A DNA stretch of 30,013 bases, from contig CAJUBP010000050.1 of the NCBI GenBank assembly GCA_910584585.1, positions 1 through 30,013 on the forward strand. The letters run 5' to 3'. Position numbers and translations under genes: made by a program. The stretch's first letter is position 1, and the number at the start of each line of letters is the position of its first letter. The notes under the pieces were generated by a model that was not told the origin of the DNA, searched no databases, and was given only the letters and a program-made list of their open reading frames with translations. Positions 22,092-29,672 of the stretch are shown one piece after another. This stretch comes from an uncultured Lachnospiraceae bacterium. GTDB taxonomy: Bacteria > Bacillota > Clostridia > Lachnospirales > Lachnospiraceae.

Positions 22092-22943
22092 ATGCAGATA
22101 GTAACAACGATAGAAGAATTGCGCTCTATTGTGAAGTGGTGGCGGGGAGAAGGCCATTCCGTAGGCCTGGTTCCCACCATGGGCTTTCTTCACGAAGGGC
22201 ATAAGAGCCTGATTGTCAAAGCGGTCAGCGAAAATGACCGGGTGGTAGTCAGCGATTTTGTAAATCCCACCCAGTTCGGGGCAAATGAAGATCTGTCCAC
22301 CTATCCCAGGGACATAGAAAGGGACGGGGCCCTCTGCGAAGAGGCAGGGGCGGATGTGATTTTCCATCCTGCGCCGGAAGAGATGTATTTTGAGGACAAT
22401 TGCACCTTTGTGGATATGAACCGGCTCACCAAAGGGCTCTGCGGCAAGACAAGGCCCACCCATTTTTGCGGGGTATGCACGGTGGTGTCCAAGCTTTTCA
22501 ATATTGTAACCCCGGACCGGGCGTATTTCGGGCAGAAGGACGCCCAGCAGCTTGCGGTGATCCGCCGGATGGTGAGGGATATGAATTTCAATATTGAGAT
22601 TGTGGGCTGTCCCATTGTCCGGGAAGAGGACGGGCTTGCCATGAGTTCCCGCAACACATACCTCAGCGAAAAAGAGCGGAAAGCGGCTCTGATTCTTCAC
22701 AAATCACTGACTTTGGGAGAAGAGCTGATCCAGTCAGGAGAAAAAGACGCGGCGAAGGTCAGGGACGCCATCTTGAAAAATATGAGGACAGAGCCTCTTG
22801 CCAGAGTGGATTATGTGGAAATTGTGGACGCTGAGAATTTAGAACCGGTGAAAAGAATCGAGAAGCCGATTCTGGCGGCCACTGCAGTTTACATTGGAAA
22901 AACAAGGCTGATTGATAATTTCAGCTGCGATCCCAGGAACTAG
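22092..22943 (+). CDS. panC: Pantothenate synthetase
   Basis: A 283-residue ATP-dependent ligase joining pantoate and beta-alanine. The ATG at 22092 follows CGGAGGAAA; a longer frame from 22056 begins just after panB with no site. Class I nucleotidyltransferase motifs: VPTMGFLHEGHKSLI with the HxGH signature, DFVNPTQFGANEDLSTYPR, FGQKDAQQLAVIRRMVRDM, and the KMSKS-equivalent MSSRNTYLS. Full length. It lies 47 nt after panB in the same operon. Confidence 0.97.
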   Translation: MQIVTTIEELRSIVKWWRGEGHSVGLVPTMGFLHEGHKSLIVKAVSENDRVVVSDFVNPTQFGANEDLSTYPRDIERDGALCEEAGADVIFHPAPEEMYFEDNCTFVDMNRLTKGLCGKTRPTHFCGVCTVVSKLFNIVTPDRAYFGQKDAQQLAVIRRMVRDMNFNIEIVGCPIVREEDGLAMSSRNTYLSEKERKAALILHKSLTLGEELIQSGEKDAAKVRDAILKNMRTEPLARVDYVEIVDAENLEPVKRIEKPILAATAVYIGKTRLIDNFSCDPRN

Positions 22944-22986
22944 GGTATTATACTTTCGAAAATAAGAATCCAAAAGGAGAAGCGCC

Positions 22987-23373
22987 ATGTATTTAAAAAT
23001 GTTAAAAGGAAAAATCCACCGCGCCGTGGTGAAACAGGCGGAACTTCATTATGTGGGCAGTATTACCGTAGATCCGGAGCTTATGGAAGCGGCCGGAATT
23101 CTGGAATATGAAAATGTGCAGATTGTGGATATCGAAAACGGAAACCGTTTCGAGACTTATACCATAGCGGGCGAGCCGGGCAGCGGCATGATCTGCTTAA
23201 ATGGAGCGGCGGCTCGCCAGGTACAGACCGGCGACCATATCATTATCATGGCCTATGCCCAGATGACGCCGGAAGAGGCAAAAGAGTTCCGGCCCAGCGT
23301 CGTATTTGTAGACGGGGAGAATAAGATCTCCAAGGTTACAGCCTATGAAAAGCATGGCGAGATTTCTGCCTGA
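22987..23373 (+). CDS. panD: Aspartate 1-decarboxylase precursor
   Basis: A 128-residue proenzyme that makes beta-alanine for PanC. AAAAGGAGAAGCGCC precedes the ATG. The self-cleavage site is visible as Gly24-Ser25 in LHYVGSITVD, where Ser25 becomes the pyruvoyl group; Lys9 and Tyr22 are conserved, as are GNRFETYTI and the GSGMICLNGAAA turn. Full length. Having panD in the operon means the cell can supply both halves of pantothenate here. Confidence 0.97.
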   Translation: MYLKMLKGKIHRAVVKQAELHYVGSITVDPELMEAAGILEYENVQIVDIENGNRFETYTIAGEPGSGMICLNGAAARQVQTGDHIIIMAYAQMTPEEAKEFRPSVVFVDGENKISKVTAYEKHGEISA

Positions 23374-23408
23374 CACGCTCTAGAGTAATGATAAGGAGGA
23401 TTTTCCAT

Positions 23409-24608
23409 ATGCTGCAGGGAAAAACCGTTTTACTGGGCGTCACCGGCGGAATAGCTGCCTACAAGATGCCCAATGTGGCAAGAATGCTGAAAAAACTTCA
23501 CTGTAATGTGCATGTGCTGATGACAGAGAATGCCCAAAATTTTATCACTGCCACCACCTTTGAAACCCTTACCGGAAATAAGTGTCTGATTGACACGTTC
23601 GATCGGAACTTTGAATTTTCAGTGGAGCATGTGGCGCTGGCAAAGCAGGCGGATCTGGTTCTGATTGCCCCGGCTACGGCAAATGTCATCGGCAAAATTG
23701 CGAACGGTATTGCAGACGATATGCTGACCACAACCGTGATGGCGTGCACCTGCAGAACATTGATTGCCCCGGCTATGAACCACAATATGTACCGCAATCC
23801 CATTGTTCAGGACAATCTTAAGAAGCTGGAAGGTTTTGGATATGAAATCATTCCTCCCGACAGGGGAATGCTGGCCAACGGCGATATCGGGGAAGGAAAG
23901 CTGCCTGCCGAGGAAGTTCTGATGGAGTATGTGTTAAAAGAGCTTGCCCGGCCGAAAGATCTGGCAGGGAAAAAGATTCTGGTTACTGCAGGCGCCACCC
24001 AGGAGGCCATAGATCCGGTGCGTTACATTACCAACCATTCTACTGGGAAAATGGGCTATGCCCTGGCAAAAGAGGCAATGCGAAGAGGGGCAGAAGTTAC
24101 ATTGGTTACAGGCGTAACTTCTCTGGAACCGCCTAGGTTCTTGGAGACAGTCAAAATAGTTTCCGCAGAGGAAATGTATCAGGCGGTCATCAGCCGGGCG
24201 CCTCAGATGGATGTGATTATCAAGGCAGCGGCAGTGGCGGATTACCGTCCCGCGAAAGCTGCGGAGGATAAAATAAAAAAATCAGAAGGCCAGGCTCAGA
24301 TTTCCCTGGAACGGACCAGAGATATTCTGGCAGAACTGGGACGGCTGAAATCAGAAGGAGCGATTCACAGTTTCCTCTGCGGGTTTTCTATGGAAACCCG
24401 GGATTTGGAGGAAAATTCCAGGGCCAAGCTTGAGAAAAAAAATCTGGACATGATTGCCGCCAATAACCTGAAAGTGGAGGGCGCCGGATTCGGCACAGAC
24501 ACCAATGTGCTCACCCTGATTACCAGGGAAAACACCATTTATTTGGAGAAGATGGACAAATCAGAAGCGGCCGGTAAGATTTTAGATCAGATCAGGAGCA
24601 GGATATAG
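23409..24608 (+). CDS. coaBC: Bifunctional phosphopantothenoylcysteine synthetase/decarboxylase
   Basis: A 399-residue bifunctional protein. The ATG at 23409 follows AAGGAGG; the ATG at 23388 overlaps that site. N-terminal CoaC flavoprotein domain: LLGVTGGIAAYK for FMN, active-site His74 in SVEHVALAK, and PAMNHNMYRNP. C-terminal CoaB domain from ~residue 185: ILVTAGATQEAIDPVRYITN, HSTGKMGYALAKEA, and the KIKKS lysine motif. Oddity: the substrate-flap segment reads LANGDIGEGKLP, with Asn157 where well-studied CoaC proteins have an active-site Cys in an ACGD motif. It converts 4'-phosphopantothenate and cysteine to 4'-phosphopantetheine, completing this operon's path toward coenzyme A. Confidence 0.95.
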   Translation: MLQGKTVLLGVTGGIAAYKMPNVARMLKKLHCNVHVLMTENAQNFITATTFETLTGNKCLIDTFDRNFEFSVEHVALAKQADLVLIAPATANVIGKIANGIADDMLTTTVMACTCRTLIAPAMNHNMYRNPIVQDNLKKLEGFGYEIIPPDRGMLANGDIGEGKLPAEEVLMEYVLKELARPKDLAGKKILVTAGATQEAIDPVRYITNHSTGKMGYALAKEAMRRGAEVTLVTGVTSLEPPRFLETVKIVSAEEMYQAVISRAPQMDVIIKAAAVADYRPAKAAEDKIKKSEGQAQISLERTRDILAELGRLKSEGAIHSFLCGFSMETRDLEENSRAKLEKKNLDMIAANNLKVEGAGFGTDTNVLTLITRENTIYLEKMDKSEAAGKILDQIRSRI

Positions 24609-24685
24609 ACAATCATTGATGCATGGTGTTTTCTGTGAAAAGCTGGAATCAGCCGTCAAAGGATTTTGCTTACAAGGAAATTTTA

Positions 24686-24758
24686 CGATACACAGGAAAT
24701 ATCGGATTCCCCTAAAAACTTTCAGCTTGTGCGTAAGGGGGAATCCGGTATTTTTGTT
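24686..24758 (+). terminator. Palindromic element copy 3, serving as terminator of the pantothenate operon
   Basis: Begins CGATACACAGGAA (24686-24698), identical to the flank of copy 2. The arm AAATATCGGATTCCCCT (24697-24713) pairs with AGGGGGAATCCGGTATTT (24736-24753) with one mismatch and one extra base. A T-rich tail follows on the plus strand. It is shorter than copies 1 and 2 and lacks their interior. 24609-24685 holds nothing else. Confidence 0.78.
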
Positions 24759-24790
24759 TCTGCCCAAATAATCAGAATACGCTGTAGTTT

Positions 24791-25414
24791 TTAAACCGGA
24801 AGTCCCAGTTTTTGGAACAGAGTGTTCATGGAAGAATACTCAAGTATCAGGATCATGCTTCCCTTAATCTGCGTTCCGGAGATGCAGAAGCTTTCATCAA
24901 TAAACAGCACTTTCTTGCCCAGCGAGGCGAAACTGTTAGAAGGAATGGAAAGGATATTTCCCACTGTGTCAATATGGTCCTGGGGCGGCGTAATGTTGAT
25001 AAATGTATTTGTCATCTTGGCAATGGAATTGATATAGGCGGCAGTGGTGATGTTGCCCATTTCCCGCACCACGGACAGATCCATTTCTGTAATGTCGTGA
25101 AGGGAAGAAATTTCTTTTTCATAAAAAGTGTTGATTAATTTCTCTGCGAATTCTTTCTGTATGATTTGCAGCATCATTCCCTGGATATCCCCGTCCAGCG
25201 TAATGGTAAGGCCCAGGGCAAAGTTGTCCGGCCCGCCCAGATACTGCGAAACATCTTCGAAGTCAATGAGATGAATGTTGGGGATTTCGATATCTACGAA
25301 AGTATTCAATAAAGTGGCAAGCGCGGTTGCGGCATTGCCGGAGCCTATATTTCCAATTTCAGTTAATACGCTCAACTGCATTTCGTCTAATTTGTTCATA
25401 TCTGATACGCCCAT
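24791..25414 (-). CDS. cheC: CheC-type chemotaxis phosphatase
   Basis: A 207-residue cytoplasmic CheY-P phosphatase. AAGGAGA precedes the ATG at 25414. Both halves carry the exact CheC/CheX/FliY motif S-x3-E-x2-N-x22-P: Ser15, Glu19, Asn22, Pro45 and Ser114, Glu118, Asn121, Pro144. Two complete motifs point to CheC and not single-site CheX. The known partner is CheD, absent here, and no other chemotaxis or flagellar gene is in the window, so it is an orphan copy that may work on CheY or on another response regulator. Own promoter upstream. Confidence 0.93.
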   Translation of the reverse strand: MGVSDMNKLDEMQLSVLTEIGNIGSGNAATALATLLNTFVDIEIPNIHLIDFEDVSQYLGGPDNFALGLTITLDGDIQGMMLQIIQKEFAEKLINTFYEKEISSLHDITEMDLSVVREMGNITTAAYINSIAKMTNTFINITPPQDHIDTVGNILSIPSNSFASLGKKVLFIDESFCISGTQIKGSMILILEYSSMNTLFQKLGLPV

Positions 25415-25443
25415 AAGAATCTCTCCTTAACAAATTTTTTTCT

Positions 25444-25473
25444 ATTATACCATATCAGAGCCAGTGACTGCAA
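25444..25473 (-). promoter_or_regulatory. cheC promoter
   Basis: Minus strand TTGCAG (25468-25473), 18-nt spacer, TATAAT (25444-25449) preceded by TGG (extended -10). Start near 25437. Confidence 0.7.
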
Positions 25474-25493
25474 TCAAACGACAAAGTTTGATT
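25472..25493. promoter_or_regulatory. Inverted repeat abutting the cheC -35 box
   Basis: AATCAAAC (25472-25479) and GTTTGATT (25486-25493) pair perfectly around GACAAA. The position directly upstream of and touching the -35 box suits an activator or repressor site. CGACAAA recurs at about 25595 and 25619 in the leader of the divergent gene. Confidence 0.5.
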
Positions 25494-25636
25494 CACATTT
25501 ATTTCCAGAAACCGTAAAAATAAATGAAAAAAGTTCACAAAATATACATTTTTTGTTAATTATGTCTGTAAATTTATCGGTTATACTAGAGATAACGACA
25601 AAAGTATTGGTAAAATACGACAAAGGCGGAAAATGT

Positions 25637-27160
25637 ATGAGAAAACAAAACAATAAAGGCTTATTTTTTAAATTCAGCGTGATATTTTATTTGACAGCGG
25701 CTGCGTGGTGTCTCCTGACAGCAGGAAGATTTCATGCGGCCCGTTCTTTTTGTAAAAATATGGAAGCCGAACTGGAACCGGCATTTACCAGCACAGGTTT
25801 TCGGTATGAAAAGAGGTTTCAGGATACTTTAAGTCATTACCGTTCTTTCGGCAGCCTCTATCAGCCTCAGTATTCTACTGCGGTGCCGGGGCTGGAAGCT
25901 ACGGATATCCTGGGAGAAAGCTGCAGGCGGATGGTTCCCCAGGGAATTTGTACGGCGGGGGATTATATGCTGGTGACCGCTTATGACAGCGGAGATTTTT
26001 CCGGGAAAAGTTCCAGGGGGAAAATAAATCCGTCGGTGATGTATGTGCTTTCGAATCAGAATCCCCAAGACCGCAGGCTGTTGACTACCATTGTTCTGCC
26101 GGATGCCAATCATGTGGGCGGCGTGGCCTTTGACGGCGCAAATGTCTGGATTGCCAAAAGCACCGACAGGAAGTGCAGCGTGATTTCCTATGAAAGAATC
26201 AAAGAGGCCGCTGATTCAGGGAAAAGCAGCGTTGAACTTCTGGAATATGACCAGAATGTGCCCTGCGGCGTGATTGCTTCTTTTGTGACCTGGTATGACA
26301 ATAAGCTGTGGGTGGGAACCTATACCAACCGAATCAGCGGAAAGGGATGGCTGAGAAGTTTTCAGGTGAAAAAGGAAAAAAGGCAGGATGCGGAATCAGG
26401 CCGGGACTTCACGCAGCAGAAAAAGGCTGCCGGAACAGATCAGATTTTTACCTTACAGAAACAGGAGGAAATTGTGATCCCCGGGTTTGCCAACGGAGCC
26501 GCTTTTGCGCAGCTGGGAGGGAAGACTTATTTGGCGGTTACCACTTCCAGAGGCCGCTATTTTGACTCAAGTGTATATTATTATGAGGTGAGCAAGGACA
26601 GCCTTACAGGGAAAAATGTGTATTATTCTTATCGCTCTGACAGGTTTCCGCCCATGGCGGAAGAAATGATCTGCGATGGGGAATCCACCTATTTTCTATT
26701 TGAATCTTCCGCCGCCTGTTACAGCAGCCCCGCATACCGAAGGTGCAGCTATCCGGTGGACAGAATCTGCGCAGTATCCACCAGGAAGCTGTTTCGGCGA
26801 AATCAAGGGGCTTCGCTGCAAAGCGCTGAACCAAAAAACGGCATGGCTGCAGCAAATTTGTTCTTCAGATATATGGGAATTACTCCGCAAAAGGGGCAAA
26901 GAAGGCAAGCATATCTTCACTCCATGTTTGACAGGAACAACCGTACCCAAGACCTACTCCATGACCTCCAGTGGGGAATATTTGGCATAAATGCGGTATG
27001 CCTGCCCTGTCTAAAGCTTCCTTTAGACGGACAGTATTGCTTACAGGGACGCAGTCGTCGTCTGCGTTGGCGAAGGCATAAGTCAAAGGATAGTCCGGTG
27101 AGATATGCTGCTCCACCGAAAGCAGTTGGCGAAGCCTGGGATCTCCTTTCGTGTTATTGA
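25637..27160 (+). CDS. Exported or membrane-anchored protein of unknown function, probable beta-propeller; 3' end uncertain
   Basis: Up to 507 residues. I chose the ATG at 25637 (AAAGGCGG upstream, weak) because it places a hydrophobic helix (FSVIFYLTAAAWCLLTAG, ~12-30) at the N-terminus. The body has strand-rich segments such as YMLVTAYDSGDFS, TTIVLPDANHVGGVAFDGAN followed by VWIAKS, YDNKLWVGTYTNRISG and GGKTYLAVTTSRGRYF, consistent with a propeller fold. From about codon 400 the sequence turns basic and low in pattern, and from 26880 it is simply the antisense of the convergent hydrolase. I infer that the true stop was near 26820-26880 and has been lost by frameshift or mutation; a one-base shift would stop at the TGA near 26826. 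Function not recognised. Confidence 0.6.
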   Translation: MRKQNNKGLFFKFSVIFYLTAAAWCLLTAGRFHAARSFCKNMEAELEPAFTSTGFRYEKRFQDTLSHYRSFGSLYQPQYSTAVPGLEATDILGESCRRMVPQGICTAGDYMLVTAYDSGDFSGKSSRGKINPSVMYVLSNQNPQDRRLLTTIVLPDANHVGGVAFDGANVWIAKSTDRKCSVISYERIKEAADSGKSSVELLEYDQNVPCGVIASFVTWYDNKLWVGTYTNRISGKGWLRSFQVKKEKRQDAESGRDFTQQKKAAGTDQIFTLQKQEEIVIPGFANGAAFAQLGGKTYLAVTTSRGRYFDSSVYYYEVSKDSLTGKNVYYSYRSDRFPPMAEEMICDGESTYFLFESSAACYSSPAYRRCSYPVDRICAVSTRKLFRRNQGASLQSAEPKNGMAAANLFFRYMGITPQKGQRRQAYLHSMFDRNNRTQDLLHDLQWGIFGINAVCLPCLKLPLDGQYCLQGRSRRLRWRRHKSKDSPVRYAAPPKAVGEAWDLLSCY

Positions 27161-28043
27161 TGCAGCTTCCCTCATGGCAGTCTGACAGGAAACTGACGAC
27201 CGGGTACAGCAGGCCAAGGCCGTCCGGCCTGGCGGAACGATTCTGATAGAGGGCAATCAGATGATTGTTTTGGGGTGACTCTTCTTTCAAAGCCGTCAAT
27301 GCCAGCTGTTTCAGATCCTCATGCCATAATGCTTCGCTGGCGCACAGATGGCCGCCTGCAGACGCTCCCACCGCAAAGATACGCCCGGGATCAATATCAT
27401 AAATGTCTGCATGGGCGCGCACATGCAGAATTGCCAGGGCAAGATCCATTTGGGGCAGCGGATAGCCATGAGGGCTGAGACGGTAACGGAGAATAAAAGC
27501 TTTGTAGCCTCCGTCCCGTTCCATCCGCTCCGCCAGTTCAATTCCTTCCCGGTAAGCGGAATGTGTCATGTATCCGCCGCCAGGGCAGAGAATCACGGCA
27601 GGGCGGCGGTGCTGTTTGTGTTTTTCCGGAGGGACTGCTGTTGAGGGGAAGGGCGGTATCGTGTTGGCTGTGGCAGTATGGGCAAATGCCTGATTGTCCA
27701 GTTGGGGATTGCCGGTAAACAGCCATACGCCTTCTGTGGTATTCAGATCTGCGTCAGGAATCCAGGTATTGTTGTCAGGGGCCGGACGCCAGAGGGGGAT
27801 GAAGAGAAAACGGCGGTTTTGAACTGTTTCCGTCAATAATAGATTTGCGGCCCTTACGAAATCTCCCGACGGGAAGGAACCGCCCCATTCCAGCCGATCT
27901 TCTTTTTCAATCTGCTCCATAGTCATCTGACGGTGTTCTGGCGCAATGCAGGAAGTCCAGTTGGAGGGAAAAAGATTTCCGATGGCCCGCCGGACCGGTT
28001 CTGTGCTCATAATTTCTGTAAAAGTATGATTTTTTGTAAACAA
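26880..28043 (-). CDS. Alpha/beta hydrolase (esterase/lipase, BD-FAE-like)
   Basis: A 387-residue cytoplasmic enzyme. The TTG at 28043 is chosen because AAGGAG lies nine bases upstream; an ATG at 28085 lies before that site. An N-terminal ~150-residue extension, then the alpha/beta hydrolase core: oxyanion motif VILCPGGGYMTHS, nucleophile elbow GASAGGHLCA (Ser in G-x-S-x-G), candidate catalytic Asp in ANADDDCVPV and His in GGHGVGLG. This matches fold-3/acetyl-xylan-esterase-like sugar ester hydrolases; it may deacetylate imported oligosaccharides, but no carbohydrate gene is adjacent. The C-terminus WSEDMLAFFAPF is typical of the family, so the 281-bp overlap with the convergent gene comes from that gene's overrun. 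Confidence 0.85.
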   Translation of the reverse strand: MFTKNHTFTEIMSTEPVRRAIGNLFPSNWTSCIAPEHRQMTMEQIEKEDRLEWGGSFPSGDFVRAANLLLTETVQNRRFLFIPLWRPAPDNNTWIPDADLNTTEGVWLFTGNPQLDNQAFAHTATANTIPPFPSTAVPPEKHKQHRRPAVILCPGGGYMTHSAYREGIELAERMERDGGYKAFILRYRLSPHGYPLPQMDLALAILHVRAHADIYDIDPGRIFAVGASAGGHLCASEALWHEDLKQLALTALKEESPQNNHLIALYQNRSARPDGLGLLYPVVSFLSDCHEGSCINNTKGDPRLRQLLSVEQHISPDYPLTYAFANADDDCVPVSNTVRLKEALDRAGIPHLCQIFPTGGHGVGLGYGCSCQTWSEDMLAFFAPFAE

Positions 28044-28076
28044 TGTTATAATCTCCTTCTGCTGTATCGCTTTATG

Positions 28077-28101
28077 ACAGTTCAATAGGGATCGGAACTG
28101 T
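28077..28101. promoter_or_regulatory. Inverted repeat in the hydrolase leader
   Basis: ACAGTTC (28077-28083) and GAACTGT (28095-28101) pair perfectly with an 11-nt loop, just after the predicted start point of the hydrolase transcript. It could be an operator or a leader hairpin. Confidence 0.45.
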
Positions 28102-28113
28102 TACGTATTTTTT

Positions 28114-28142
28114 ATTTTACTACAGGTTTGCCGGCATGTAAA
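28114..28142 (-). promoter_or_regulatory. Promoter of the alpha/beta hydrolase gene
   Basis: Minus strand TTTACA (28137-28142), 17-nt spacer, TAAAAT (28114-28119). Back to back with the rightward promoter at 28145. Confidence 0.65.
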
Positions 28143-28144
28143 TA

Positions 28145-28174
28145 TTGACAAGGGACAGACAGGAGAATTATACT
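28145..28174 (+). promoter_or_regulatory. Promoter of the small unknown gene and dehydrogenase
   Basis: TTGACA (28145-28150), 18-nt spacer, TATACT (28169-28174). Start near 28181, ~88 nt before the ATG at 28269. Only two bases separate its -35 box from that of the divergent hydrolase promoter. Confidence 0.7.
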
Positions 28175-28268
28175 GAAAACAGGAATTCAGCAGCGAATGA
28201 ATCAGCCAAAAGCGCTGTGCCTGTCTGCAGCGGCAAATCTGGCAGAGGCGCTTAGAAGGGAGGATATT

Positions 28269-28700
28269 ATGGGGAAAGATACGCGTCTTGTAAATATTTA
28301 TATTAAGATACACAATAAGCACACGCTGACCATGGAGGATTTAAAGTATCTGTCTAAATATGATCCGGAGTGTTTTGAGAAAACCTGCAGGAATATTGTG
28401 TATAAGATACCAGAGACAAAGGAAATTCTGCAGCCGGAAACCAAAGAGCCGAAACAGCTTCCGGAGCCGCTGCCGGTGTTTGAAAAAGCGCCTACGGACA
28501 AGGAGCGGATTGAGGCGGTTCTGTCAAATTTAAAGCAGATGGAAATGGAAGAGCTGCCGGTGGAAGAGGTCAATGCAAATGAGGTTAAGGAGCTGCTGGG
28601 TAGCCTTTACATGGAACTTCTTTTCCCCCATAATGACAGACAGCGGTTTTTTAATATGGAGGATCATGAGGAACGGTCTGTATTTAATAAGAAAGTGTGA
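28269..28700 (+). CDS. Small conserved-looking protein of unknown function
   Basis: A 143-residue acidic cytoplasmic protein. The ATG at 28269 follows AAGGGAGGA; an in-frame ATG 24 codons upstream lacks a site. The N-terminal part (LVNIYIKIHNKHTLTMEDLK, then YLSKYDPECFEKTC) looks folded; the middle is a Pro/Glu/Lys-rich linker (~50-75); the C-terminal part is helical (RIEAVLSNLKQMEMEELPVE, then VKELLGSLYMELLFPH). No signal peptide, membrane segment or catalytic motif. 76 nt before the dehydrogenase gene and probably co-transcribed with it. I do not recognise the family. Confidence 0.7.
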   Translation: MGKDTRLVNIYIKIHNKHTLTMEDLKYLSKYDPECFEKTCRNIVYKIPETKEILQPETKEPKQLPEPLPVFEKAPTDKERIEAVLSNLKQMEMEELPVEEVNANEVKELLGSLYMELLFPHNDRQRFFNMEDHEERSVFNKKV

Positions 28701-28776
28701 CAGAGTTTGGCAGGTTTTTATTGTACTAGTTGGATTCGGGCGGTATCGGAAAAAGAAGAAAGGAACAGGTTATAAA

Positions 28777-29562
28777 ATGAAAAAATATGCTGTAATAACA
28801 GGAGCAAGCTCGGGAATTGGAAAGGAGTTCGCAAAAATACTTGCCAGAGAAGGATATGCTCTGGTACTCACTGCCAGAAGAGGGGATCGCTTAAAGAAAC
28901 TGGCAAAACATTTAAAAACAGAATGTCAGATTGTGGAAGCGGATCTTACCAAAGAGGAAGATTGCTACCGTCTCTATCAGTCCGTGGCGGAACGGCCGGT
29001 GGCAGTCTGGATCAATAATGCGGGATTCGGCCATTGCGGCGCTTTTAAAGAAGGAGAGCTGGAAAAAGAGCTGGATATGATTTCCGTCAATGTCCGGGCG
29101 CTGCACCTTCTTACGAAACTGGTATTAAAGAAAATGGAACGTCAGAACTATGGATCTATATTGAATGTGGCTTCCTGTGCAGGGCTGATGCCTGCCGGCC
29201 CTTATATGGCAGCGTATTACGCTACGAAGTCTTATGTCACCAGCCTGACTAGGGCAATTGCGGAGGAACTTCGGTATGAAGGGAGCCCTGTGTATATTGG
29301 ATGCCTTTGCCCCGGGCCGGTGAACACAGAATTTAATGAGGTGGCTGAGGTGGAATTCGCCCTGAAAGGGATTAGCCCTGCCTGGTGCGCCCGCTATGCG
29401 TATCAGCAGATGAAACGGGGAAAAACAGTGATCGTTCCGAAACTTTCGGTAAAATTAGCGGTAACATTTGGTCGGTTTCTGCCGGAACCGTTATATATAC
29501 GGATTGCGGCCCACCAGCAGAAAAAGAAAAAATTCGGCCGTAGAAAAGAAAGACAGCAGTGA
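28777..29562 (+). CDS. Short-chain dehydrogenase/reductase
   Basis: A 261-residue classical SDR oxidoreductase. The ATG at 28777 follows AAAGGAACAGG; a longer open frame upstream overlaps the preceding gene out of frame and is rejected. Cofactor motif TGASSGIG (residues 8-15), NNAG, catalytic Ser in LNVASCAG, and Tyr/Lys in YYATK; CLCPGPVNTEF follows as usual. An Arg pair after the first strand (TARRGDRL) favours NADP(H). The C-terminus ends in a strongly basic stretch (QQKKKKKFGRRKERQQ), as in DltE/YqjQ-like members. Substrate cannot be told. Confidence 0.93.
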   Translation: MKKYAVITGASSGIGKEFAKILAREGYALVLTARRGDRLKKLAKHLKTECQIVEADLTKEEDCYRLYQSVAERPVAVWINNAGFGHCGAFKEGELEKELDMISVNVRALHLLTKLVLKKMERQNYGSILNVASCAGLMPAGPYMAAYYATKSYVTSLTRAIAEELRYEGSPVYIGCLCPGPVNTEFNEVAEVEFALKGISPAWCARYAYQQMKRGKTVIVPKLSVKLAVTFGRFLPEPLYIRIAAHQQKKKKFGRRKERQQ

Positions 29563-29573
29563 CGCCCGAGAAT

Positions 29574-29604
29574 GTAACAGTTTAGCCTTCGGCCTCACTG
29601 TTAC
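29574..29604 (+). terminator. Stem-loop after the dehydrogenase
   Basis: GTAACAGT (29574-29581) pairs perfectly with ACTGTTAC (29597-29604); GCC/GGC closes a UUCG-type tip inside. No T run follows, so termination by this hairpin alone is uncertain. Confidence 0.55.
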
Positions 29605-29627
29605 GGAATCTGCCCATTCCAAATTTG

Positions 29628-29670
29628 CCAAATGATTTGTATTCTCAGCGGCAAATCATTTGGTTTATAG
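29628..29670. terminator. 12-bp stem-loop between convergent genes
   Basis: CCAAATGATTTG (29628-29639) pairs perfectly with CAAATCATTTGG (29652-29663), followed by TTTATAGGTTT on the plus strand. Placed between convergent stops, so probably a bidirectional terminator. Confidence 0.7.
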
Positions 29671-29672
29671 GT

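Noticed and set aside
22041..22700. 219-residue minus-strand frame opposite panC
   Set aside because: Shadow of panC, whose motifs are complete.
28573..28776. 68-codon N-terminal extension of the short-chain dehydrogenase
   Set aside because: It overlaps the preceding gene in another frame and precedes the canonical cofactor-binding start MKKYAVITGASSG, which has its own ribosome binding site.
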